A stretch of 14,004 nucleotides of DNA from contig VBAN01000099.1 in NCBI GenBank assembly GCA_005882445.1, forward strand, positions 1 through 14,004, given 5' to 3'. The position numbers and the translations under genes are program-made. This document shows, one piece after another, positions 1 through 6,734 of this stretch. Source of the stretch: Candidatus Segetimicrobium genomatis. GTDB lineage: Bacteria; Sysuimicrobiota; Sysuimicrobiia; Sysuimicrobiales; Segetimicrobiaceae. Numbering within the stretch: position 1 is the first letter of the stretch; the number at the start of each line of letters is the position of its first letter. Below the pieces are notes generated by a model that saw nothing but the letters and a program-made list of their open reading frames with translations, was not told the origin of the DNA and ran no database searches.

Positions 1-216
1 CAGGGTCACGTGGGGCGCCGCCTCGGTCGCGTTGAGCGAGGGGACCACAAACGCGGCGCCGCCGGAATCCAGGAGCAGGTAGCAGGGCCGCTCGTCGGGA
101 TGCGGCACATATCCGACCAGGTACCGCAGGTCGTCGCTGGGCGCGACCGCGAGGAGGTCGATGTGCTGATCGCCCATCAGCCTCCGGGCCGCCTGCTGGC
201 GGACTGCGTAATCCAT
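1..216 (-). CDS. M24-family Xaa-Pro peptidase-like protein, N-terminal part (runs off the window)
   Basis: The 72 visible residues start at ATG 216-214 and have no stop before the window edge. They contain LLAVAPSDDLRYLVGY followed by a cysteine and a short strand-rich stretch, LLLDSGGAAFVVPSLNATEA. This resembles the creatinase-type N-terminal domain that precedes the pita-bread metallopeptidase domain in proline dipeptidases and Xaa-Pro aminopeptidases. Those enzymes cleave X-Pro bonds in the cytoplasm. The start is supported by a purine-rich GGGAGAGGTGA stretch just upstream on the minus strand. The catalytic metal-binding domain lies outside the window, so activity cannot be judged. It could instead be an M24 paralogue such as a creatinase-like or ectoine hydrolase. 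The gene is divergent from nth. Confidence 0.72.
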   Translation of the reverse strand, partial: MDYAVRQQAARRLMGDQHIDLLAVAPSDDLRYLVGYVPHPDERPCYLLLDSGGAAFVVPSLNATEAAPHVTL

Positions 217-327
217 CGCACGTCACCTCTCCCTCCCACCAATTCGCCGAGGGGACGCGAGCTCGTGGGAGCCCCGACTGAAGTACCGGACGATCCCTTT
301 CGCCTGCCTTCTTCTTGCCACGGCAAA

Positions 328-356
328 TTGACACCTGCGGGGGCCCACGATAGAGG
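328..356 (+). promoter_or_regulatory. Candidate sigma-70 promoter upstream of nth
   Basis: A perfect TTGACA (-35) at 328-333 is followed after exactly 17 bases by TAGAGG (-10, 3 of 6 consensus) at 351-356. Transcription would begin near 363, just before the nth coding frame becomes recognisable. The weak -10 keeps this tentative. Confidence 0.4.
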
Positions 357-1199
357 CCGCCCGAGACTGGGGCAGCCCGCACCCGACGCGCCCGCGCCAT
401 CGCGCGGCGGCTGGCACAGCGGTATCCGCATCCCGAGCTCCCGCTGCGCCACTCGTCGCCGTTCCAGCTGCTCATCGCGACGATTCTCTCGGCCCAGAGC
501 ACCGATGCCCAGGTCAACCTCGTGACGCCGGGCCTCTTTCAACGGTACCGCACCCCGGCCGATTTCGCGAACGCCCGCCGCGAGGAGCTGGAGCAGGCGA
601 TCCACAGCACGGGATTTTTCCGCGCCAAAACGCGGGCGATCCAGAATGCCTCCCGCATGCTCGTGGAGCGATTCGGCGGAAAAGTCCCCCGCACCCTGGA
701 AGAGCTCGTCCAGCTGGATGGCGTCGGCCGGAAGACGGCCAATGTCGTTCTGAGTATCTTCGGCGTCCCCGGCATCGTCGTAGACACGCACGTCCGGCGG
801 CTCTCCCGGCGGATGGCGCTGACCGCGCACGATGATCCCGACAAGATCGAGCAGGATCTCATGGGCGTGATCCCGCGGGCGGACTGGAGCGCGTTCTCGC
901 TCCGCCTCATCTACTTTGGGCGGCAGGTGTGCGACGCGCGACGGCCGCAGTGCCCGTCCTGTCCGGTTCGCGACCTCTGCCCGTCCTCGCGCCACGGCGG
1001 TTTTCCGCCGTGGATGGCGGCTCACCGGGCCGGCCGGAACGGCCGCGCTGGTCGCGCAGGGGCAGTACTGGCTCGCGCCGCAGGCCCAGCATCCGGCAGG
1101 ATCGCAGGGCGCGCATCCGGCAGGATCGGACGCGGGCTGACGGCGGTACCCAGGCCCAGAGCGGTACCGACCGGGGTTTCCGGGAGGCGCGAACGATGA
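354..1199 (+). CDS. nth: Endonuclease III (DNA glycosylase/AP lyase), start codon not identifiable
   Basis: This base-excision-repair enzyme removes oxidised pyrimidines and nicks AP sites. The frame carries the family in order: PFQLLIATILSAQSTDAQVN (about 459-518), the helix-hairpin-helix LDGVGRKTANVV with the catalytic lysine at 732-734, the catalytic aspartate in VVDTHVRR at 786-788, and a C-x6-C-x2-C-x5-C iron-sulfur loop at 930-980. The frame opens after a TAG at 351-353, but it has no ATG, GTG or TTG before the conserved core. GTG 522 is far too late because it cuts off LSAQSTDAQ; CTG 411 is the only near-start. The given 5' end is therefore only the frame limit. Family members usually end soon after the cluster, but this frame runs on for about 70 arginine-, glycine- and alanine-rich residues until its TGA overlaps the fabI start (ATGA). 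The catalytic identity is firm; both ends are uncertain. Confidence 0.88.
   Translation, partial: RPPETGAARTRRARAIARRLAQRYPHPELPLRHSSPFQLLIATILSAQSTDAQVNLVTPGLFQRYRTPADFANARREELEQAIHSTGFFRAKTRAIQNASRMLVERFGGKVPRTLEELVQLDGVGRKTANVVLSIFGVPGIVVDTHVRRLSRRMALTAHDDPDKIEQDLMGVIPRADWSAFSLRLIYFGRQVCDARRPQCPSCPVRDLCPSSRHGGFPPWMAAHRAGRNGRAGRAGAVLARAAGPASGRIAGRASGRIGRGLTAVPRPRAVPTGVSGRRER
992..1013. repeat. Perfect 9-bp inverted repeat with TTTT loop
   Basis: CCACGGCGG (992-1000) and CCGCCGTGG (1005-1013) are exact reverse complements around a TTTT loop. They lie just after the codons where an ordinary endonuclease III would end. No T-tract follows, so an intrinsic terminator is not shown. It may be a degraded or truncated terminator, or a chance GC stem inside a coding extension. 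Confidence 0.55.
1089..1128. repeat. Two direct copies of a 16-bp unit
   Basis: GCATCCGGCAGGATCG occurs at 1089-1104 and again at 1113-1128 (period 24). Each copy contains the small inverted repeat ATCC-GGCA-GGAT. CAGGCCCAG (1081-1089, 1151-1159) and GCGGTACC (1143-1150, 1161-1168) are also repeated nearby. The whole stretch looks unlike the flanking coding sequence. Confidence 0.6.
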
Positions 1200-1966
1200 G
1201 CGGGCTCCTCGACGGCAAGACGGCGCTCGTGATGGGGGTGGCGAACCGCTGGAGCATCGCGTGGGCGATCGCCCGGGCGTTTTCGCGCGAGGGCGCCCGC
1301 CTCGTCTTCACCTTCCAGGGCGAGCGGCAGGAGAAGGACGTGCGCGAGCTCGCCGGAACGCTCCCGGACTCGGTGATCCTCCCGTGCGATGTGACGCGCG
1401 ACGAAGAACTCGCCGCGCTGGCGAAGTCGATTCAGACACAGGGCTTGGCCTTGGACGCGTTCGTGCACAGCATCGCCTTCGCCAACCGGGACGACCTGGG
1501 CGGCGCCTACGTGGAGACGTCGCGGGCCGGGTTTGCCCTGGCCTTGGAGGTCAGCGCATTTTCGCTCGTCGCCGCCGCCCGGCACCTCCTCCCGGTCCTC
1601 AAGCCGGGAGCGGCCGTGGTGACCCTCACCTACATCGGCTCGAGCCGGGTGATGCCCAACTACAATGTCATGGGGGTCGCAAAGGCGGCGCTCGAGTCGT
1701 CCGTCCGCTACCTGGCGAGCGACCTGGGCCCGCGCGGCATCCGGGTCAATGCCATCTCAGCGGGCCCGATCAAGACCGCGTCGGCGCGGGCGATCCAGGG
1801 GTTCAGCCGGATCCTCGACGTGATGGAGGAGCGCGCGCCCCTTCGCCGCAATACGGACCCGGCGGAGGTCGCCGATGCGGCGGTGTTCCTCTGCAGCCCC
1901 CTTGCCCGGGGCGTCACGGGCGAGGTCCTCTTCGTGGACAACGGCTTTCACGCGATAGGATTGTAG
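1196..1966 (+). CDS. fabI: Enoyl-[acyl-carrier-protein] reductase (NADH), FabI type
   Basis: This enzyme catalyses the last reduction in each cycle of type II fatty-acid elongation, and is the target of triclosan-type inhibitors. The 256-residue product has the usual FabI length and a Rossmann fold. The nucleotide-binding segment is GVANRWSIAWAIA (14-26). The active site TYIGSSRVMPNYNVMGVAK carries Tyr146, Tyr156 and Lys163, the same numbering as E. coli FabI. The Y-x6-K spacing separates FabI from ordinary short-chain dehydrogenases (Y-x3-K). The start at ATG 1196 follows GGGAGG (1182-1187) with eight bases between, and overlaps the nth stop. The same frame stays open upstream to 929, but that part does not resemble FabI. 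The gene ends 36 bases before the convergent mutY stop. It appears intact. Confidence 0.95.
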   Translation: MSGLLDGKTALVMGVANRWSIAWAIARAFSREGARLVFTFQGERQEKDVRELAGTLPDSVILPCDVTRDEELAALAKSIQTQGLALDAFVHSIAFANRDDLGGAYVETSRAGFALALEVSAFSLVAAARHLLPVLKPGAAVVTLTYIGSSRVMPNYNVMGVAKAALESSVRYLASDLGPRGIRVNAISAGPIKTASARAIQGFSRILDVMEERAPLRRNTDPAEVADAAVFLCSPLARGVTGEVLFVDNGFHAIGL

Positions 1967-2002
1967 GCGGCCCGCTTCAGGGCCATCCACAGAACTCCCA
2001 TT

Positions 2003-2710
2003 CTATGCGCCGAGGCCGCCTGACCGAGCCGCGGACGCATCCGCGAGCGGGTACGACACACACTGCCGCGACAGCGGGCAGCCGGGACAGCGGGGGCGCC
2101 GCGCGCTGCAGACGGTCGCCCCGAAATCCATCAGCGCCTGATTGAAGTCGTAGGCGTTGCCCCGGGGAAGCAGCGCCTCGGAAAGGCTCCAGAGGAGTTT
2201 GTCGGACGGCGCAGCGCGGTCCCCAAGGAAGATCCGCCGCAGCACGCGCCGGACGTTGGTGTCGAGGATCGGCGCGTCCTTGCGATAGGCGAAGCTCAGC
2301 ACCGCGCCGGCGGTATACGGCCCGATCCCCCGGAGCGCGAGCAGGTCCTCACGCGTGCTTGGAATCTTTCCACTGTGGTGACGGATCGCCGCCCGCGCGA
2401 TGTCCCGCAGCCGCACCGGCCGGATGTTGTACCCAAGCGGATACCACGCCTCCCGCACCTCTCGGGCGCCGGCCCGCGCGAGGGCCTCCAACGAAGGATA
2501 GCGCGCCAGCCATTCCCGGTATTTGGGGACGACCCGGTCCACCTGGGTCTGCTGGAGCATGATCTCGGATACGAGAATGTGGTAGGGGTTCCGTGTGCGC
2601 CGCCAGGGGAGGTCGCGCCGGTGCCGGCGGTACCAACTCAGGAGCCGGCGCTGAAATGTCCGCCGCCGGGCAGGCGCGATTCCGGTGACCGGCGCGCGCG
2701 TGCGCGTCAT
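2003..2710 (-). CDS. mutY: A/G-specific adenine glycosylase, short form
   Basis: MutY removes adenine mispaired with 8-oxoguanine. The 235-residue protein contains HILVSEIMLQQTQVDRV with the catalytic glutamate (Glu49), the helix-hairpin-helix LRGIGPYTAGAVLSFAY (126-142), the catalytic aspartate in ILDTNVRR (Asp150), and a C-x6-C-x2-C-x5-C cluster loop (Cys201, 208, 211, 217). Tyrosine replaces the lysine found in Nth at the hairpin (GPYT against GRKT), as in MutY proteins. It ends about 18 residues after the cluster. The MutT-like C-terminal domain that reads 8-oxoguanine in the usual, roughly 350-residue enzyme is absent. The start ATG 2710-2708 has a GAGG six bases upstream and overlaps the stop of the propeller gene (ATGA), so the two are probably translationally coupled. 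The frame extends further upstream, but that part is the propeller gene read out of frame. Confidence 0.9.
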   Translation of the reverse strand: MTRTRAPVTGIAPARRRTFQRRLLSWYRRHRRDLPWRRTRNPYHILVSEIMLQQTQVDRVVPKYREWLARYPSLEALARAGAREVREAWYPLGYNIRPVRLRDIARAAIRHHSGKIPSTREDLLALRGIGPYTAGAVLSFAYRKDAPILDTNVRRVLRRIFLGDRAAPSDKLLWSLSEALLPRGNAYDFNQALMDFGATVCSARRPRCPGCPLSRQCVSYPLADASAARSGGLGA

Positions 2711-3800
2711 CTGGTCCTCAATAAGAGATAGCGGACCTCCGAATGGCCCCGCTCGGTGTGGGTCCACACGACGGCGGCGCCCTGATCCGAGGCCAGCACG
2801 CTCGGGAACGTGTTCCCCCCGTCCACCATCAGGCGCACCGCCGGTTCCCACCGGCCGCTCCAGCGCCGCGCAACGATCCGGCCGTCTTCGGATCCTGCCA
2901 CCGGCCGCCGGCCCGCCGCGTCAATTGAATCACCGACGACAGCCCATCGTGTCGCTCCCACGCCAGCAGGGGCTCACCGCGCGCATCAACGGCGACGTCG
3001 GGGTTGAACGCATCCGCGCGCGTGGCCAGCACGGTTTGCGGGTCGCTCCACGCGGCGTCACGCTCCGCGTAGCGTACTTGGTATGCGCGGCCGTCATACT
3101 GGAACCAGACCGCGCGCAGATGGCCGGCGCGATCGGCGGCGACGGCGGGGTTCACCGAATCGGGAAGGCCGGTCGAGATCAGCTGAGGCGGCGACCATTC
3201 CCGACCGTCGAACCCCGTGTAAAAGATCTCATAGATGGACCCGTGCCGGGTCGAGGCCGGCAGCGATCCTTCGCGGATCCCGTACCAGACGACGTGAGCA
3301 TGCCCGCGCCCGTCTACGGCGACGGAGGGTAACCCGGCGTACCCATGCGGCGGCGAGATCCGTTGCTGCGGCGCGACCCACGTCCCCGCCCAAACGCGGG
3401 AGTAGATCTTGCCCACCCCATCGTCGTAGCGCGTCCAGATCAGATGAAGCGGCCCCGCGCCGTCGAGGCTCAGCGCGGGCAGCCGGGAGGCGATCGGGCC
3501 GCTGCTCGCCTGCGCCAGGCGCGCCCAATGCCCGCCGTTGTCCAGGGAGACCGCCAGCATCACCTGAGGGGTCCCACCCACGTCCTGCGCGTAGGCCACC
3601 ACGAGATGCCCCGCGGCGTCCCGGATCAGTTTCACCTGGTTGTTGGAAGAGGTGGCGTCCTCCGTCACCCCGCCGGCGACGGTGGCGGCGGGACCGAAGC
3701 CAGGCCCGGCGTCGACCGATTCGGGACCCCAGGCAGGGGCGGCGGGGGGAAGCAGCAAGATGAGCAGTGCCAGCGGAGAAAGGGCCGGGGGCGAACGCAC
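2707..3800 (-). CDS. Secreted beta-propeller (sialidase/BNR-like repeat) protein, disrupted near 2880
   Basis: GTG at 3800-3798 opens a protein with a signal peptide (basic MRS, leucine-rich core LALLILLLPPAAPA). It is followed by about seven units of roughly 50 residues. Each has the pattern W-x2-P, then P-x-V-A-x-D-x2-G, then VW; clear examples begin WVAPQQRIS, WSPPQLIS and WSDPQTVL. This is the look of BNR/sialidase-type propellers; I see no catalytic sialidase residues, so no enzyme is claimed. The first frame reads to WQDPKTAG near 2880 and then becomes unrelated. The continuation (GRIVARRWSGRWEPAV to the stop at 2707) is in another frame. The sixth repeat lacks about 30 central residues, so sequence is missing there, of length 1 modulo 3. 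The stop overlaps mutY. No clear Shine-Dalgarno is seen; TAATCT at 3813-3808 could be a -10 giving a nearly leaderless message. Function unknown. Confidence 0.68.
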
Positions 3801-3874
3801 GTGAACAAGATTAGCGGCGGCCGAAATACATCCCTGCCCCTTTCTCGCGACGCGCGGATTTTGGAGACGGCAGG

Positions 3875-4501
3875 CTAAGACGGATCGTCCCGGGCCCCGC
3901 CCCCCGATCGCGCCACCCAGGCGAGCGCGGCGCAGTCTTCCGGGATCAGCGCAAAGACGTGACGGTCGGCGGGGCGGCCTGCCGGACCGGCGGCGAACCC
4001 GAGCCGGGACGCCACCCGGCGGCTGCGGACGTTGCGGGGGTCCATCCGGATCTCCACGCGCGCGGCCTGCAGCCCTTCGAACGCGAGCCTGGTAAGCAGC
4101 TGGACCGCCTCCGTGACGTAGCCGCGCCCCTCCTCGGCCGCGCGGATCCAGTACCCGATCTCAAACATCCGCATAGTCCAATCGATGCGGTGCAGCCCGC
4201 TCCCGCCGAGCAGGCGCCCGGTCTCCCGGTGGAAGATCCCCATGGCCAGATCTACCCGGGCGCGCCACCGCGACCGCACCTTCGCCAGGTCGGCGCGGGC
4301 GTCGGCCAGCGAGCGCACACTCTGCACCCAGGGCAGCCAGGGTTCGAGATGGGCGCGGGACTCCTCGATCGCCTCCAGGAACGCCGCCGCGTCCCGCGGC
4401 AGGTAGGGGCGCAGCAGCACGCGGGGCCCGCTCAACGCTGTCGGGATGGCCACGAGCGGCGGCGGTCTCACACCGGGGAGTATGCCGGAGCCGTAACCCA
4501 T
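3875..4501 (-). CDS. GNAT-family N-acetyltransferase (RimJ/RimL-like)
   Basis: The 208-residue cytoplasmic protein begins its domain with a typical RimJ/RimL strand, LSGPRVLLRPYLPRDAAAF (about 23-41). It then has HLEPWLPWV (51-59), MGIFHRETGRLLGGSGLHRI, and the acetyl-CoA loop region AAEEGRGYVTEAVQLL, followed by RNVRSRRVASRLGF, the usual alpha-4 segment. Such enzymes acetylate amino termini (ribosomal proteins S5, L12) or small molecules; the substrate here cannot be told. ATG 4501-4499 is preceded by AGGAAGGAAT, a good ribosome site. The stretch between RLGF and VFALIPED is somewhat shorter than I would expect, but the frame is continuous. It is probably transcribed from the promoter at 4525-4530, shared with the divergent ggt-like gene. 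Confidence 0.87.
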   Translation of the reverse strand: MGYGSGILPGVRPPPLVAIPTALSGPRVLLRPYLPRDAAAFLEAIEESRAHLEPWLPWVQSVRSLADARADLAKVRSRWRARVDLAMGIFHRETGRLLGGSGLHRIDWTMRMFEIGYWIRAAEEGRGYVTEAVQLLTRLAFEGLQAARVEIRMDPRNVRSRRVASRLGFAAGPAGRPADRHVFALIPEDCAALAWVARSGGGARDDPS

Positions 4502-4524
4502 TCCTTCCTATTCCGCCGCCGATC

Positions 4525-4532
4525 AGTATAAT
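4525..4532. promoter_or_regulatory. Overlapping divergent -10 elements between the acetyltransferase and ggt-like genes
   Basis: AGTATAAT reads as TATAAT (perfect -10) on the plus strand at 4527-4532 and as TATACT (5 of 6) on the minus strand at 4530-4525. Plus-strand transcription would start near 4539, 44 bases before the ggt-like ATG. Minus-strand transcription would start near 4518, 17 bases before the acetyltransferase ATG. No convincing -35 is seen on either strand. The site is conspicuous as an A/T island in GC-rich surroundings. Confidence 0.55.
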
Positions 4533-4582
4533 GAACGGAGGCAAAAGCAGATCGAACCGAGGAGTGGATCCGGAGGCTGCTC

Positions 4583-6177
4583 ATGACAGTTCCGATGCAG
4601 GGACGGAGCGCGGTCCTGGCCCAGCGGGGCCTTGTGGCGACGGATCACCCGCTCGCGTCGGCCGCCGGCCTCCGCGTGCTCGAAGAAGGCGGCAATGCGA
4701 TCGACGCCGCCGTCTGCGTCGCCGCCATGCTCGGGGTCGTCACGCCGATGATGACCGGGATCGGGGGCGACTCGTTCATCGTCCACTATCACGCCGCCAC
4801 GCAGCGCGTTCTCGGGCTGAACGGCAGCGGCGCGGCGCCTCAGACGGCGACGCCGGAGTTCTTCAGACAGCGCGGCTTTGCGACCATGCCGCTCCGCGGG
4901 ATGCTCGCGCCTTCCATCCCGGGCGCGGTGGACGCGATGGCGACCGCCCTCGAACAATGGGGCAGCGGCCGGTTCACCCTGGGCCGGCTGCTCGAACCGG
5001 CGATCTACTACGCGGAGGCCGGCTTTCCCATCACCGCGAAGGTGGCGGCGTGGTTCGCGCGGACGGCGGAAGGAGAGGTCGCACCGATCCTTGCGCGTTA
5101 TCCGTCGTCGGCCCGCATCTATCTCCCCAACGGCCGTCCGCCCCGGATCGGCGAGGTCTTCGTGCAGTCCGACCTGGCCCGCTCCATGCGCGCGATCGCC
5201 GAGCGCGGCGCCCGGGCCTTCTACGAGGGGCCGCTCGCCGAGGCCATCGCGGCCTACGCGCAGTCGCACGGCGGGCTGCTCACCGCGGCGGACCTCGCCG
5301 CCCACCGGAGCGAGGTGTGCGCGCCGCTGACCACGACCCACCGGGACCTGGTCATCCATACCACGCCCCCTCCCTCGCAAGGCTTCGTGCTGCTCGAGAT
5401 GCTCAACATCCTCGAGCAGACCAACGTGGACACCCTCCCCTGGGGATCGGCGGAGGCGATTCACCTGATGACCGAGGCGAAGAAGCTGGCCTTTGCCGAC
5501 CGCCTCGCCTACGTGGGGGATCCCCGGTTCGTGTCGAACCCGCTCGATCATCTGCTCAGCAAGGAGCACGCGCGGGATCGCAGCCGCGCCATCGACCCGC
5601 GGCGGGCTCAGGAGCAGGTGCCGGCCGGCGCCCTGCGGGAGCAGGTCGGCGAGACGACCGCGTTCGTTGTCGCGGATGCGGAGGGGAACGTGGTCAGCTA
5701 CATCACGAGCCTCTCCGCCGCCTTCGGGTGCGGCGAGGTCGTGGACGGAACCGGCATCCTCTTGAACAATCGCGGGGGCCGCGGATTCAGCCTCGAGCCG
5801 GGACACCCCAACGAGATCGCGCCGGGCAAGCGAACGAAGGCGATGCCCAGGCCCCGTGGAACCTGCAGGTCTTCAGCAATATCGTCCATCACGGCCTGGA
5901 CGTCCAGGAGGCCGTGGACCGGCCGCGCTGGTTCGGTTTTCCCGCAACGGATCCGTCCAGCATCCGGTCGCCGTTTGAATTAAGGATGGAGGGCGGATTC
6001 CCCGCCGCGACCTACGAGCGGCTGCGCGCGCTCGGCCACCGGGTCGTCACCCCGTATCCGGCTGGGGGCCAGCCGTCGTCCGGCGGCATCCAGGTGATCC
6101 AGGTGATGGATCCCGGCCGCAGGGTCTACGCGGGGGGCTCGGATCCCCGGGCCGACGGGTGCGCGATCGGCTTCTGA
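4583..6177 (+). CDS. Gamma-glutamyltransferase-like Ntn hydrolase, disrupted near 5838
   Basis: The N-terminal frame (to about 5836) begins LVATDHPLASAAGLRVLEEG and GNAIDAAV and has GIGGDSF. It carries the autocleavage region GETTAFVVADAEGN with the expected catalytic threonine at residue 358 (codon 5654-5656), then GILLNNRG and PGKRT. GGTs transfer or hydrolyse gamma-glutamyl groups of glutathione-like substrates. With no signal peptide and Phe instead of His after the TT pair, this resembles the cytoplasmic YwrD-like branch, whose substrate is unclear. After PGKRT the expected segment of about 23 residues (beginning YHTL/MHTL in relatives) is absent. The protein continues in another frame as GDAQAPWNLQVFSNIVHHG to the stop at 6177; the open frame instead ends at 5983. 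The missing length is 1 modulo 3. GGAGG at 4572-4576 sits six bases before ATG 4583. The stop shares a base with an ndk start candidate. Confidence 0.85.
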
Positions 6178-6188
6178 TGCACGGGGCC

Positions 6189-6193
6189 GGAGG
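6189..6193 (+). promoter_or_regulatory. Shine-Dalgarno that decides the ndk start
   Basis: GGAGG lies seven bases before GTG 6201. The alternative ATG 6177, which overlaps the ggt-like stop (TGATG), has no comparable site. GTG 6201 also puts the start only six residues before the conserved core. Confidence 0.6.
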
Positions 6194-6200
6194 GGCGGGA

Positions 6201-6727
6201 GTGGCGGCAGACGTCCGGCACGAGCGAACGCTGATCCTGATCAAGCCGGACGGGATCCAGCGCGCCCTATCCGGGACGATCCTGTCCCGGCTGGAGGGGA
6301 CCGGGCTCAAGATCGTCGGGCTCAAGATGGTCCGGGCCACGCGGAGCATGCTGGAGCGGCATTACCCATCTGACGAAGGATGGGTGCGCACGGTCGGGGA
6401 CAAGACTCGGGAAGCGTTCGGAAGCTACGGGCTCGATGTCCGCGCGATGATGGGAACGGACGACCCGCTCGAGATGTGAGCGTCACCCGCAAGCTCGTCG
6501 GGAAGACCCTCCCGGTGTTCGCCGAGCCGGGCACGATCCGTGGAGATTTCTCCGTTGACGCGCCCACCGTCGCCAATGCCGGCCGCCGCCCGGTGCGAAA
6601 CCTGATCCACGCCTCCGGCACCGTGGACGAAGCGAAGCACGAGGTGGCGCTGTGGTTTGCGCCGGCCGAGCTGCACACTTACCGCCGCGCCGACGAGGAA
6701 GTGATGTTCGGCGAGGAAGGCGGGTAG
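6201..6727 (+). CDS. ndk: Nucleoside diphosphate kinase, long form, disrupted near 6476
   Basis: Ndk transfers the gamma-phosphate of ATP to other NDPs through a phosphohistidine. The first frame gives ERTLILIKPDGIQRALSGTI and LKIVGLKMVRATRSMLERHY, then an insertion (WVRTVGDKTREAFGSYGLDV) like that in the longer Ndk forms, and GTDDPLEM before a stop at 6477-6479. The second frame resumes at VSVTRKLVGKTLP and runs through EPGTIRGDFSVD and the active-site segment RNLIHASGT (histidine codon 6608-6610) to the stop at 6727. Between the two, about 27 residues of the conserved core (the WL-x3-TSGPVVAMVLEG region of relatives) are missing, with a frame change (missing length 1 modulo 3). As written, no full enzyme can be made, which is implausible for a housekeeping gene unless another copy exists. 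It ends seven bases from the convergent peptidase stop. Confidence 0.85.
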
Positions 6728-6734
6728 CGGTTGC

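Noticed and set aside
258..265. CGAGCTCG palindrome between the M24 gene and nth
   Set aside because: Eight-base GC palindromes are common by chance in such DNA, and no second copy or operator-like spacing is seen.
1089..1128. Start of a CRISPR-like or tandem array
   Set aside because: Only two copies with an eight-base gap; spacers and further repeats are absent.
1967..2002. Possible bidirectional terminator between fabI and mutY
   Set aside because: Only a few bases could pair (GGCCC with GGGCC) and there is no T-tract; too weak to call.
5836..6479. Programmed ribosomal frameshifting in the ggt-like gene and ndk
   Set aside because: No slippery heptamer or following structure is apparent at the junctions, and conserved blocks are missing, which frameshifting cannot restore.
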